Notes: generated by a model from the sequence alone, not told the origin. A stretch of 64,000 bases of DNA from Streptomyces rimosus subsp. rimosus (GCF_000720725.1 NZ_JOCQ01000013.1:1-64000); one strand, 5' to 3'; positions 49,978 through 58,758 are shown, numbered from the stretch's first letter. Program-made: numbers and translations.

Positions 49978-50715
49978 ATGGGTCACTGGTGGTTCCGCAA
50001 CATCATCGAGCCGGGGAAGCTGCCGCTGCTGCTGGCCCTCGTCTCCTTCGTGCTGACCTTCGCCGTGACCCGGGTGATCACCCGGCTGATCCGGGCCGGG
50101 AAGGGCCCCTTCCGGAACATCTCGCCGGGGGGCCTGCACATTCACCACGTCGTGCCCGGTGTGGTGCTGATGGTCGTCGGCGGCTTCACCGCGCTGGCCG
50201 GCGGGCGCCACGGGTACGGGTCGGGGATCGCGGCGGTGCTGTTCGGGATGGGCGTCGGGCTGGTGCTGGACGAGTTCGCGCTCATCCTGCACCTGGACGA
50301 CGTGTACTGGAGCGAGCAGGGCACCAAGAGTGTGGAGATCGTGATCGTCACGGCCGCGCTGGTGGCGCTGATCCTGGGCGGCGCGCTGCCGTTCGGGGTG
50401 AACGAACTGGACCCCGACGAGTTCCACAACCGGTTCCGGGTGGTGCGGACCGTCGGGATCAACTTCCTGTTCGCGCTGGTGGCGCTCTTCAAGGGGAAGG
50501 GGAGGCTGGCGGTGCTCGGGGTGTTCGTACCGTTCGTCGCGCTGTTCGGGGCCGTCCGGCTGGCCCGGCCCAATTCTCCCTGGGCGAAACGGTTCTACCG
50601 GCGGCGCCCCAAGGCCCGCGCCAAGGCCAAGGTCCGCGCCTTCCGCCACGACCGGCGCTGGAACGGGCTGCGCCGCCGGGTGAACCATGTCATCGGCGGG
50701 GCGCCGAGCAGCTGA
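49978..50715 (+). CDS. integral membrane protein, unknown function
   Basis: 245 residues with about five membrane helices (LPLLLALVSFVLTFAVTRVI, VVPGVVLMVVGGFTALAG, GIAAVLFGMGVGLVLDEFALIL, VIVTAALVALILGGALPF, INFLFALVALFKG). A conserved-looking GGLHIHHVVPGV segment lies between the first two helices and DEFALILHLDDVYWSEQG after the third. The C-terminus is strongly basic (RRRPKARAKAKVRAFRHDRRW) and should face the cytoplasm. I recognise no family. ATG 49978 follows GGGGAG. Confidence 0.75.
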   Translation: MGHWWFRNIIEPGKLPLLLALVSFVLTFAVTRVITRLIRAGKGPFRNISPGGLHIHHVVPGVVLMVVGGFTALAGGRHGYGSGIAAVLFGMGVGLVLDEFALILHLDDVYWSEQGTKSVEIVIVTAALVALILGGALPFGVNELDPDEFHNRFRVVRTVGINFLFALVALFKGKGRLAVLGVFVPFVALFGAVRLARPNSPWAKRFYRRRPKARAKAKVRAFRHDRRWNGLRRRVNHVIGGAPSS

Positions 50716-50718
50716 CGG

Positions 50719-50748
50719 CCGGTTGCCTCCCCGAGGGGAGGCAACCGG
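50719..50748. terminator. bidirectional terminator
   Basis: CCGGTTGCCTCCCC (50719-50732) pairs with GGGGAGGCAACCGG (50735-50748) around GA, between the convergent membrane-protein and acr3 genes. Confidence 0.8.
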
Positions 50749-50780
50749 GTCTCCGCGGCCCGGCCCGCCGGACAGGAGCG

Positions 50781-51893
50781 TCAGGCACGGGAGGTTCCCT
50801 GGACCTCGGCCGGCCCGGTGGCCGCGGTGGCGTCGGGGAAGTGGCGGCGGGCGGCCAGGGCGACGTGGACCAGTCCGATCAGTACCGGTACCTCGATGAG
50901 CGGGCCGACGACCCCGGCCAGGGCCTGCCCGGAGGTCGCGCCGAAGGTGGCGACGGCCACCGCGATGGCCAGCTCGAAGTTGTTGCCGGCGGCGGTGAAC
51001 GCCAGCGTGGTGGCCCGGGGGTGGCCCAGTCCGGCGGCCTTGCCCAGGGCCATGGACCCGGCCCACATGACGGCGAAGTACACGAGCAGCGGCAGCGCGA
51101 TCCGTGCGACGTCCAGCGGCTGGGAGGTGATCGCTTTTCCCTGCAGGGCGAACAGGACGACGATGGTGAACAGCAGCCCCCACAGCGCGAACGGGCCGAT
51201 GCGGGGGATCAGCTTCGTCTCGTACCAGGTGCGGCCCTTGGCCTTCTCGCCCAGGCGGCGGGTGAGGAACCCGGCCACCAGCGGGATGCCGAGGAAGACC
51301 AGCACACTGCGGGCGATCTCCCACACCGGCACGTCCAGTCCGGTGGTCTCCAGACCGAGCAGGCCGGGCAGGACGGACAGGTAGAACCAGCCGAGCGCGG
51401 AGAACGCGAGCACCTGGAAGACGGAGTTGAGGGCGACCAGGACGGCGGCGGCCTCGCGGTCGCCGCAGGCCAGGTCGTTCCAGATGACGACCATGGCGAT
51501 GCAGCGGGCCAGCCCCACGATGATCAGCCCGGTCCGGTATTCCGGCAGGTCCGGGAGGAAGATCCAGGCCAGGGCGAACATCACCGCCGGGCCGGCGATC
51601 CAGTTGAGCACCAGGGACAGGATCAGCAGGCGGCGGTCGCGGGTGACGGCGTCCAGGCGGTCGTAGCGGACCTTGGCGAGGACCGGATACATCATCACCA
51701 GCAGACCGAAGGCGATCGGCAGGGAGACGCCGGTGACACTCACCCCGGCCAGGGTGTCGCCGAGGCCGGGCACGAGGCGGCCCAGTCCCAGACCGACGGC
51801 CATGGCCAGCAGGATCCACACGGCCAGGAAGCGGTCCAGGAAGGACAGCCGGGCTGCCACCGGCCCGGCGGCGGGAGCGGTCCCGGCGGTCAC
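50781..51893 (-). CDS. acr3: ACR3 family arsenite efflux transporter
   Basis: 370 residues, ten membrane helices. Family blocks are MVVIWNDLACGDREAAAVLVALNSVFQ, with the cysteine that binds arsenite, and AFTAAGNNFELAIAVAVATFG. It exports As(III) from the cell using the proton gradient. It starts with GTG at 51893 in a 4-bp GTGA overlap with arsR, so the two are translationally coupled. With arsI on the other side it forms an arsenic-resistance locus. Confidence 0.93.
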   Translation of the reverse strand: MTAGTAPAAGPVAARLSFLDRFLAVWILLAMAVGLGLGRLVPGLGDTLAGVSVTGVSLPIAFGLLVMMYPVLAKVRYDRLDAVTRDRRLLILSLVLNWIAGPAVMFALAWIFLPDLPEYRTGLIIVGLARCIAMVVIWNDLACGDREAAAVLVALNSVFQVLAFSALGWFYLSVLPGLLGLETTGLDVPVWEIARSVLVFLGIPLVAGFLTRRLGEKAKGRTWYETKLIPRIGPFALWGLLFTIVVLFALQGKAITSQPLDVARIALPLLVYFAVMWAGSMALGKAAGLGHPRATTLAFTAAGNNFELAIAVAVATFGATSGQALAGVVGPLIEVPVLIGLVHVALAARRHFPDATAATGPAEVQGTSRA

Positions 51894-52279
51894 AAGACGG
51901 CTCCGGACGGCTCGGGCAGGGGCTGCCCGGCCGGGCGGGCCAGAACGCGGGCGAGCCGGTCGGTCGTCCCGGGCAGCAGCCAGTAGTACACCCACGTCCC
52001 GCGGCGTTCGCAGTCGATCAGCCCGGCCTGCCGCAGGAGTTTGAGGTGGTGGGAGATCGTCGGCTGGGACAGGTCGAAGGCCGGGGTCAGCTCGCACACG
52101 CACACCTCGCCGCCGGCGCGGGAGGCGATCATCGACAGCAGCCGCAGCCGCACCGGGTCCCCGAGAGCCTTGAAGATCTTCGCCAGCTCGCCGGCCTGAT
52201 CCTCGTCCAGCGGTGCGGTCAGCAGCCCCGGACAGCACTCCTGCGTTCCGGTGGGCGCGTCCGGCTCTTGTTTCGACAT
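51890..52279 (-). CDS. arsR: ArsR family arsenic-responsive repressor
   Basis: 129 residues. The winged helix is LAKIFKALGDPVRLRLLSMIASR followed by FDLSQPTISHHLKLLRQAGLIDCERRGTWVYY. The pair of cysteines in GGEVCVCELTP is the As(III)-binding site of classical ArsR. ATG 52279 has AGAAGG directly in front of it, too close for normal spacing, so the transcript may be leaderless (TATAGA-like sequence just upstream). It controls acr3, with which it overlaps, and probably the divergent arsI. Confidence 0.92.
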   Translation of the reverse strand: MSKQEPDAPTGTQECCPGLLTAPLDEDQAGELAKIFKALGDPVRLRLLSMIASRAGGEVCVCELTPAFDLSQPTISHHLKLLRQAGLIDCERRGTWVYYWLLPGTTDRLARVLARPAGQPLPEPSGAVL

Positions 52280-52340
52280 CCTTCTATATTGACGAACGCC
52301 TATGCAGGGCGCAAGCTGGCCTGTATCGACAACCATCGAT
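52280..52340. promoter_or_regulatory. divergent arsR / arsI promoter region with candidate ArsR sites
   Basis: Between the two start codons lie TATTGACGAACGCCTATG (near 52287-52304) and the inverted repeat ATCGA-CAACCA-TCGAT (52325-52340). ArsR repressors normally bind such short imperfect repeats over the promoter. The exact sites are inferred. Confidence 0.45.
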
Positions 52341-52362
52341 GCAATCCATCAGGGAGGACGTC

Positions 52363-52842
52363 ATGTCCCGAGTCCAGCTCGCCCTCAACGTCGCCGACCT
52401 GGCGGCGTCGGTGGAGTTCTACTCCAGGCTCTTCGGGGTCGAACCGGCCAAGCGCCGCCCCGGGTACGCCAACTTCGCCATCGTCGAGCCGCCGCTGAAG
52501 CTCGTCCTCATCGAGGGCGAGGCGGGCCAGGAGACCCGGCTGGACCACCTCGGCGTCGAAGTCGCCTCCACCGAACTGGTCACCGCGGCCACCGACCGCC
52601 TCAAGGCGGCGGGACTGGCGACCTCCGAGGAGAACGACACCTCCTGCTGCTACGCCCTGCAGGACAAGGTCTGGGTGACCGGCCCGGGCAAGGAGCCCTG
52701 GGAGGTCTACGTCGTCAAGGCCGACGCCGACCGGATGGGCAAGAGCCCCGCTCCGGCCGGTGACGCCTGCTGCGGCAGTGGACCCGCGGCCGCCGGACCC
52801 GCCGCAGGCTGCGCCTGCGGCGGGGACCGTCAAAGGCCGTAG
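52363..52842 (+). CDS. arsI: ArsI/CadI-type glyoxalase-fold protein, C-As lyase-like
   Basis: 159 residues of the vicinal-oxygen-chelate fold. ArsI cleaves the carbon-arsenic bond of trivalent organoarsenicals. The vicinal cysteine pair in ENDTSCCYALQDKVWV is the arsenic-binding signature, with metal ligands at QLALNVADL, RLDHLGVEV and WEVYVVKAD. The C-terminus adds a further Cys cluster (ACCGSG and GCACGG). It starts at ATG 52363 behind GGGAGG and is divergent from arsR-acr3. CadI-like proteins with cadmium response are the alternative. Its stop overlaps the convergent membrane-protein gene by 13 bp. Confidence 0.88.
   Translation: MSRVQLALNVADLAASVEFYSRLFGVEPAKRRPGYANFAIVEPPLKLVLIEGEAGQETRLDHLGVEVASTELVTAATDRLKAAGLATSEENDTSCCYALQDKVWVTGPGKEPWEVYVVKADADRMGKSPAPAGDACCGSGPAAAGPAAGCACGGDRQRP
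52799..52823. terminator. hairpin inside the 3' end of arsI
   Basis: CCGCCGCAGGC (52799-52809) pairs with GCCTGCGGCGG (52813-52823) around TGC. It overlaps the last arsI codons and may act as terminator for the convergent pair. Confidence 0.45.
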
Positions 52843-53534
52843 CCGCCGCTGACCCGCTGCTCCCCCCGTGGCTTACGGCGCCGGTGCATTACCTCCCACA
52901 CCCCGCACAGCACCAGCAGCACCACCACGGCGGCGATGTGCTCCCGGCCCGCCAGGTTGTTCTTGATGAACACGATCTCGTAGACCATCGACAGCACCAC
53001 CAGTGCGCAGGTGAACCACGCCCGGTAGACCCAGCACACGAAGATCCCGAGGCCCACCACGGCCGCCGAGGGGCCGGTGTCGTGGACGAAGGCGTCGGTC
53101 GGCGGGAGGCCGATGGGGTTGTCGGGGCCGAGCCAGATGCCGATGCGCGCGTACATCGTCCCGGCCAGCGTGGCCGCGTACGCGATCAGCAGCGTCCGGG
53201 TCCGGCCCAGGCAGATCTCGCAGATGCCGAAGACGAGCAGGATCTGCGCCAGCGCGCCCCACACCGGCAGGTCCAGGGCGGGCACGAACAGCGACAGCGG
53301 CGTGCGCAGCAGCGCCAGCCACAGGTGCTCGTCGGCCTGCACGGAGCCGATGTTCTGGATGAACTGATAGCCCCAGGACTGGTTCTGGATGAACTGGAAG
53401 AGGGAGGTGAGCAGGACGGCGGCGATCGTCATCGGGATCGCCAGGAGCTTTTTCGTACGCAGCCCGGACCACAGGGTCCGGAAGAGCAGGCCCCACTCGG
53501 CACGCACGGCGCGGCGCAGGACCGGCTCGCTCAT
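52830..53534 (-). CDS. membrane protein coupled to the MprF-like gene, unknown function
   Basis: 234 residues with five to six membrane helices. The N-terminal segment LRRAVRAEWGLLFRTLWSGLRTKKLLAIPMTIAAVLLTSLFQFI is cationic-amphipathic before the first helix. Further helices contain ALAQILLVFGICEICLGRTRTLLIAYAATLAGTMYARIG, reminiscent of rhomboid-like folds, but no catalytic serine or histidine is evident. It starts in an ATGA overlap with the lysyltransferase gene, which suggests that the two products work together on membrane lipids. Confidence 0.78.
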   Translation of the reverse strand: MSEPVLRRAVRAEWGLLFRTLWSGLRTKKLLAIPMTIAAVLLTSLFQFIQNQSWGYQFIQNIGSVQADEHLWLALLRTPLSLFVPALDLPVWGALAQILLVFGICEICLGRTRTLLIAYAATLAGTMYARIGIWLGPDNPIGLPPTDAFVHDTGPSAAVVGLGIFVCWVYRAWFTCALVVLSMVYEIVFIKNNLAGREHIAAVVVLLVLCGVWEVMHRRRKPRGEQRVSGGYGL

Positions 53535-55297
53535 CTCTTGGTCTCCAGGTGTTTGCGGTTGAGCCACTTCGGCAGTCCCGGGGCTTCCAGGAAGCCTTCG
53601 GCGCGGGCGCTCGCGATGCCGATGCGCAGCAGGTCGGTGCTCTTTTCGAACAGCATGTACCGGGGCTCCCAGACGGGCCGGTATTTCGCGTTGGCGCGAT
53701 AGAGCGATTCGATCTGCCACCACCGGGAGAAGAAGCTGAGCAGCGAGCGCCACAGGCGCAGCACCGGGCCCGCGCCGAGCCGCGCACCGCGTTCGAAGAC
53801 GGAGCGGAACATCGCGAAGTTCAGCGAGACCTGAGTGATCTCCACCTCTTTCGCGCGCTGGATCAGCTCCAGGACCATGAACTCCATCAGCCCGTTGTCG
53901 GAATCCCGGTCCCGCCGCATCAGGTCCAGGGACAGGCCCTTCTCGCCCCACGGCACGAAGCTGAGCAGCGCGCGCAGCTCCCCGTCCGCGTCGGTGCATT
54001 CGAGCATCACGCAGCGCCCGTCGGCGGGGTCGCCCAGCCGGCCCAGCGCCATGGAGAAGCCGCGCTCGGTCTCGCCGTCGCGCCAGTCGTCGGCCAGCTT
54101 CAGCAGCCGTTCCATCTCCGGCTCGGGGATGTCCGCGTGGCGGCGGATACGGACCGTGTAGCCGGCCCGCTTGACGCGGTTGTACGCCTGCCGGACGGTG
54201 CGCATCGCCCGCCCCTCCAGCGTGAACTCCTCCGTGTCCACGAGCGCCTCGTCGCCCAGCTCCAGCGCGTCCAGGCCGTGCCGGGCGTAGATCGTGCCGG
54301 CTTCCTCGCCCGCACCCATCACGGCGGGCGTCCAGCCGTGCGCGCGGGCCTCGGCGAGCCACAGGTCGATGGCGCCGGGCCACGCCTCCGGGTCGCCGAT
54401 CGGGTCGGCGGAGGCCAGTGAGACCCCGCCGACGACGCGGTAGGTGACGGCGGCCTTGCCGCTGGGGGACCAGATGACGCTCTTGTCGCGGCGCAGCGCG
54501 AAGTAGCCCAGGGAGTCCCGGTCGCCCTGCCGCGCCAGCAGGTCGCGCAGCTTGTCCTCGTCCTCGGCGGTGATCGGGTCGGTGCTCCGTACGGAACGGA
54601 ACGCGGCCCACAGCACGAGCAGCAGCAGGACCGTGCTCATCACGTTGATGACGACATTGACCCAGTTGGGCGTGGCGATGCCGGGGAAGCGGGAGTCGTC
54701 GGCGGCGATGGAGACCAGCCGCATGACGCCGTAGCGCCAGCGGTCCAGGAACGTGGCACGGCCGCTCGTGGCGGTGTTGGCGACGGTGACCAGGAACGCC
54801 GCGAGCAGCGAGGTGACCAGCAGACCGCCGAGCGCCACGGCCGCGGCCAGCCTGGGGTTGGAGCGGTCGCCCTTGGCGTAGAACTCCTTGCGGCCCACCA
54901 GCAGCGAGACGACGAACAGCAGCGTCACCACGAAGGAGAACCAGTTCTGCCCGTGCCGGCGGAACTCCGGCGCCGCCACCATGGCGAACGCGAACAGCAG
55001 CAGAAAGAGCCCGGACAGGACGAGGTTCAGTATCCAGGCGGCGCGTTTGCGGCGGCGCATCGTGACCGCGAAGAACAGGGAGAAGACGCCGGAGGCGAAG
55101 CCCGCGGTCAGCAGATAGGGAGTGAAGAACTCGTCGACGTTGTGCCGGCGGATGTCGTTGCCGAACGACACCCACACGGCGCTGAGGACATTGATGAAGG
55201 TGACGGCACGCAGATACCAGACGGCGTACGCGGCGCCGCGCTGTGACCACCGACCGCGGGTGCGGTCCTCATCCGGGCTCAAGCGGACTTCTCCCAT
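53531..55297 (-). CDS. MprF-like phosphatidylglycerol lysyltransferase (DUF2156)
   Basis: 588 residues. Six to seven membrane helices in the first ~240 residues are followed by a cytoplasmic catalytic domain of the DUF2156/LPG synthetase type: GYFALRRDKSVIWSPSGKAAVTYRVVGGVSLASADPIGD, RAMRTVRQAYNRVKRAGYTV and SLDLMRRDRDSDNGLMEFMVLELIQRAKE. Such enzymes attach lysine (or alanine) from aminoacyl-tRNA to phosphatidylglycerol, lowering surface charge. Full MprF proteins have ~14 helices including a flippase; this one has the short membrane part, and the coupled downstream membrane protein could supply the missing function. ATG 55297. Confidence 0.87.
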   Translation of the reverse strand: MGEVRLSPDEDRTRGRWSQRGAAYAVWYLRAVTFINVLSAVWVSFGNDIRRHNVDEFFTPYLLTAGFASGVFSLFFAVTMRRRKRAAWILNLVLSGLFLLLFAFAMVAAPEFRRHGQNWFSFVVTLLFVVSLLVGRKEFYAKGDRSNPRLAAAVALGGLLVTSLLAAFLVTVANTATSGRATFLDRWRYGVMRLVSIAADDSRFPGIATPNWVNVVINVMSTVLLLLVLWAAFRSVRSTDPITAEDEDKLRDLLARQGDRDSLGYFALRRDKSVIWSPSGKAAVTYRVVGGVSLASADPIGDPEAWPGAIDLWLAEARAHGWTPAVMGAGEEAGTIYARHGLDALELGDEALVDTEEFTLEGRAMRTVRQAYNRVKRAGYTVRIRRHADIPEPEMERLLKLADDWRDGETERGFSMALGRLGDPADGRCVMLECTDADGELRALLSFVPWGEKGLSLDLMRRDRDSDNGLMEFMVLELIQRAKEVEITQVSLNFAMFRSVFERGARLGAGPVLRLWRSLLSFFSRWWQIESLYRANAKYRPVWEPRYMLFEKSTDLLRIGIASARAEGFLEAPGLPKWLNRKHLETKR

Positions 55298-55389
55298 GAA
55301 ACTTGATCATATGGGGGCGCCGCCGACGCCCGGATCCGCTGGAATCCGGCCGTTTCGCGGGTGCGCGGGCCGTGGCCGGCCGGCGCCGG

Positions 55390-56436
55390 TCAGCCGCGTA
55401 CGGGCAGGTCTGCCGCCAGGGCCGCGGCCGCCTGCACCAGTGGCAGGGCGAGCAGCGCCCCGGTCCCCTCACCAGCAGTGACGCCGTGATCGAGCAGAGG
55501 GTTGAGCGCGATCCGGTCGAGCGCCTTCGCCTGTGCCGGCTCACCGCTGACCTGCCCGGCCAGCCACCAGTCCGGCGACCGGAACGCCACCCGCTGCGCC
55601 ACCAGCGCGCAGGCCGCCGAGACCACCCCGTCCAGGATCACCGGGGTGCGCCGGACCGCGCTCTGCAGCAGGAAACCGGTGATCGCGGCCAGGTCGGCGC
55701 CGCCGGTGGCGGCCAGCAGCTCCAGCTGGTCGCCGAGGACCGGCCGGGCCCGGCGCAGCGCGTCGCGGATCGCCGCGCACTTGCGCATCCAGGCCAGGTC
55801 GTCGATGCCCGCGCCGCCGCGCCCGGTGACCACCGACGCGTCGGTGCCGCACAGCGCGGCGATCAGCGTGCTCGCCGCGGTGGTGCCGCCCACGCTCAGA
55901 TCGCCGAGCGCGACCAGGTCGGTACCGGCGTCCGCCTCCTCGTCGGCGACCGCCATGCCCGCCCGGAACGCCCGCTCCGCCTCCTCGGCCGTCAGCGCGT
56001 CCTCGATGTCGATCCGGCCCGAACCGCGCCGCACCCGGTGCCGGGTGACCTCCTCCGGCAGCTCCGCCGGGTCGCAGTCCACCGCCAGGTCCACCACCCG
56101 CACCGGCACCCCGGCCCGGCGCGCCAGGACCGCCGCCGGGCTCGACCCGTCCAGCACGTCCCGTACGAGGTCCTTGGCGCTCCCGGCCGGACGGCCCGAC
56201 ACGTCCAGCGACGCCACGCCGTGATCACCCGCGAACAGCACCGCGCGCGGCCGTTCGACGGGCCGCACCGGCACCTGCTGCTGCGCGGCGGCCAGCCACT
56301 CGCCGATCTCGTCCAGCCGGCCCAGGGCTCCCGGCCGCACCGCCAGCCGCGCCCGGCGCTCCTCGGCATCGCGGCGCGCACCGCCGTCGGGGCGCTCGAT
56401 CAGGTGGGCGAAGTCATCGAGGTTCAGGGCGCTCAT
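55390..56436 (-). CDS. cobT: nicotinate-nucleotide--dimethylbenzimidazole phosphoribosyltransferase
   Basis: 348 residues; makes alpha-ribazole phosphate from nicotinate mononucleotide and dimethylbenzimidazole for cobalamin. Family blocks: RAVLFAGDHGVASLDVSG, the catalytic-glutamate helix near the C-terminus in VTAGEGTGALLALPL, and LGDLSVGGTTAASTLIAALCG. ATG 56436 gives MSALNLDDFAHLI. Its product is used by CobS (49.1 kb). It is on the same strand as the methyltransferase and CobU-type gene upstream, so these three may be co-transcribed. Confidence 0.94.
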   Translation of the reverse strand: MSALNLDDFAHLIERPDGGARRDAEERRARLAVRPGALGRLDEIGEWLAAAQQQVPVRPVERPRAVLFAGDHGVASLDVSGRPAGSAKDLVRDVLDGSSPAAVLARRAGVPVRVVDLAVDCDPAELPEEVTRHRVRRGSGRIDIEDALTAEEAERAFRAGMAVADEEADAGTDLVALGDLSVGGTTAASTLIAALCGTDASVVTGRGGAGIDDLAWMRKCAAIRDALRRARPVLGDQLELLAATGGADLAAITGFLLQSAVRRTPVILDGVVSAACALVAQRVAFRSPDWWLAGQVSGEPAQAKALDRIALNPLLDHGVTAGEGTGALLALPLVQAAAALAADLPVRG

Positions 56437-56446
56437 TCGGCGCAGA

Positions 56447-57313
56447 TTACCGGGAACGGTGCCCGGCGGGCCGCTCCGGGTCGGCCGGGGCGCCTCCCGG
56501 GGTGCGGGCCGCGGCGGTCCGGCGGGCGCCGAAGCGGATCTCGGTGACCGTACGCGCGGGCGTGTGCAGCAGCGGTACGTGCTGCCGCCAGCGCGCGAGG
56601 CGCCCGGCGAGCGGTCCGCGGCCGGGCGGCGGCACCTCGCGGACGGCGACGACGTTCGGGTGCGCGCTCGCGATCCGCGGCCGGTCGGCGGCGTCCAGGC
56701 CCCAGCGCAGCGGCGGCCGGTCCGGGGCCGTGGGGGCGCCCGTACCCGCGGTCGTACGGTCGCCCGCATCCGCGGTCGTACGGGCTGCCTGACGCGCCAG
56801 GTCCCGGGCCACGCACCAGCGCGGCACCGTGTCGAAGACCAGCGCACCGCCGGGGAACCGCTCGGCGCACGCCGCGAACAGGGCGCGGACCTCGGGCGGC
56901 CGCAGGAACGCCAGCAGCCCCCGTACGGTCACCACGACCCCGCGCTCCGGCGCGCGGACCGCGTCCAGCCAGCCTGGGTGGGACGGCGGGCAGGCGACCG
57001 TACGGCGCCGGGGCGCGTCCGGCAGCAGCATCCGGCGCACCGCCGCTGTCTCGGGTGATTCCACGGTCAGCCAGGTCAGCCGCCCGTTGTCCAGCCGCCA
57101 GAACGCGGTCCCCAGGCCCTCGCCGAGCGCGACGACCGTGGCCCGGGGGTGGTGGCGTACGTAGGCGCGTACGGCGGCGTCGAAGCGGTACGAGACGGCG
57201 CACGCCGGGGCATCTGCGGCGTCGCGCGCCGGAGCGTACGCGGCGCCCGCCGGACCGGCCGCGCGGACCGGCGGGCCGCCCGCGCCGGTCACCCTGCCCT
57301 GCGTATCGGTCAC
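56447..57313 (-). CDS. SAM-dependent methyltransferase, leucine carboxyl methyltransferase-like
   Basis: 288 residues. The class I methyltransferase pattern is of the LCM type: AVSYRFDAAVRAYVRHHPRATVVALGEGLGTAFWRLDNGRLTWLTVE, then RGLLAFLRPPEVRALFAACAERFPGGALVFDTVPRW. Members often methylate small acids or act in polyketide-like pathways; the substrate here is unknown. It uses a GTG at 57313 with no good ribosome-binding site, so the start is the least certain part. It lies 10 bp upstream of cobT. Confidence 0.75.
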   Translation of the reverse strand: MTDTQGRVTGAGGPPVRAAGPAGAAYAPARDAADAPACAVSYRFDAAVRAYVRHHPRATVVALGEGLGTAFWRLDNGRLTWLTVESPETAAVRRMLLPDAPRRRTVACPPSHPGWLDAVRAPERGVVVTVRGLLAFLRPPEVRALFAACAERFPGGALVFDTVPRWCVARDLARQAARTTADAGDRTTAGTGAPTAPDRPPLRWGLDAADRPRIASAHPNVVAVREVPPPGRGPLAGRLARWRQHVPLLHTPARTVTEIRFGARRTAAARTPGGAPADPERPAGHRSR

Positions 57314-57468
57314 AGGCCAAGACCACCCGGCGCCGCGAGCACGGGCAAGAGGACACGGGCGCCGCGCGGGGCGTGTCATCCGCGCAGCGCAAGCGATGGC
57401 CCGGCGGCAGTGGGCGGTGTCGTCCGCGCGGCGCGAGTGCCTGTCCGGTGGCGGCGGCTGAGGGCGTG

Positions 57469-58758
57469 TCAGCCGCGCAGCGCGAGCGCCTGGCCGGCGA
57501 CGACCAGCAGGACGTGTTCGCACTCGGCGCCGAACATCGCGTTCAGCCGTCCCAGTTCGTCGCGGAAGCGGCGGCCGGACGCGGTCGCCGGGACCACCCC
57601 CGAGCCGACCTCGTTGCTCACCGCGACCACCGGACGCCGGGTGCCGCGCACCGCCGCGACCAGCTCGTCCACCCGCGCGCGCAGCTCCCGCTCGCCGCCC
57701 GCCGCCCACTTCCCGTCGTCCCACGCGTCCACCTCGTCCATGGCGTGCGTCAGCCACAGGGCGAGGCAGTCGATGAGCAGCGGCGAGTCGTCCGGCGCGT
57801 CCGGCACGGCCGGTCCGCCCGGCCGTTCCTCGTGCCGGGCGCCGCCTTCCAGGAGCGGCAGCAGGTCGCAGGTCTCCGTCGTACGCCAGGAGGCCGGGCG
57901 GCGCTCGCGGTGGGCCGAGACCCGCGCGGCCCACTCGGTGTCCCCGTCCCGGGTGCCGCCGGTGGCGACGTACAGGACGTCCGGGAAGGCGGCCAGCCGC
58001 CGTTCGGCCTCCGCCGACTTGCCGCTGCGCGCGCCGCCCAGCACCAGCGTGCGGCGCGGCAGGTCGGGCACCGCGTGGTACTCGCCGACCAGCAGCGACG
58101 TGCCGTCCGGCACGGTACGCGCGCCCGCGGCGGCCAGCCGGCGGTGCAGCTCCGGGCCGGGCGGCACATCGTGGTCCAGATGGACGCCCAGCACATCGGT
58201 CGCCGCGTCCACGGCCCCGCTCGCCCGCAGCCGTGCCAGCGCGTCCGGCCGCCCCAGCACGTCCAGCAGGACCATGTCGTACGGGCCGGAGCCGCGCCCG
58301 TGCACCTCGCCCTCGGCCAGCCCGGCCGGCGCGGCGCCGGGCGGCAGGTACAGCAGCCGCTCGCCCTCGGGGCCGCCGACCTCGTAACCGGTGCCCGGCA
58401 CGTCCACCGCGACGGCCCGCACCCGGTGCCCGTCCAACAGCGCCAGCTCCCGGCCGTCCGCGACCCGCCCCGGCTGCGGCAGCCCGGCGGGCACCTCCAT
58501 GGCGGGCCCGTCGTGCGGGTGCGAGAGCAGCACCTGCCGTACGGCGGTGAGCGAGTGCCCGGCCCGGGCGGCGGCGAACGCCGGGCCCGGCGTCAGGTCC
58601 AGGAGCAGCGCCCCGTCGATGAGCAGCGCGGTGGCCGCCCGCGCCTCGTCGCCGACGGCGGAGGCACAGGCGGCACAGGGGCAACCGGGGCGCGGCAGCC
58701 CCCGGGGGGCTCCGGTGCCGAGCAGAGTCAGTTCCACGCGCCGATTTTCTCCCGTCAC
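57469..58758 (-). CDS. cobU: fusion of metallo-beta-lactamase-fold domain and CobU-type cobinamide kinase/guanylyltransferase
   Basis: 429 residues. The N-terminal ~235 residues form an MBL-fold domain (GTGAPRGLPRPGCPCAAC, then the metal-site-like LSHPHDGPAM). The C-terminal ~190 residues are CobU: P-loop LVLGGARSGKSAEAERRL, then YVATGGTRDGDTEWAARVSAHRERRP, the guanylylation histidine region, and VVAVSNEVGSGVVPATASGRRFRDELGRLN. CobU phosphorylates adenosylcobinamide and transfers GMP to it. The fused MBL half is seen in other Streptomyces; it may act as a phosphatase/hydrolase in the same pathway. GTG or ATG start near 58758. Confidence 0.9.
   Translation of the reverse strand: MTGENRRVELTLLGTGAPRGLPRPGCPCAACASAVGDEARAATALLIDGALLLDLTPGPAFAAARAGHSLTAVRQVLLSHPHDGPAMEVPAGLPQPGRVADGRELALLDGHRVRAVAVDVPGTGYEVGGPEGERLLYLPPGAAPAGLAEGEVHGRGSGPYDMVLLDVLGRPDALARLRASGAVDAATDVLGVHLDHDVPPGPELHRRLAAAGARTVPDGTSLLVGEYHAVPDLPRRTLVLGGARSGKSAEAERRLAAFPDVLYVATGGTRDGDTEWAARVSAHRERRPASWRTTETCDLLPLLEGGARHEERPGGPAVPDAPDDSPLLIDCLALWLTHAMDEVDAWDDGKWAAGGERELRARVDELVAAVRGTRRPVVAVSNEVGSGVVPATASGRRFRDELGRLNAMFGAECEHVLLVVAGQALALRG

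Noticed and set aside
52830..55250. An 806-codon minus-strand frame covering two genes
   Set aside because: Its first part is an out-of-frame reading of the MprF-like gene; only the last 234 codons are a real protein. It is not a fusion.
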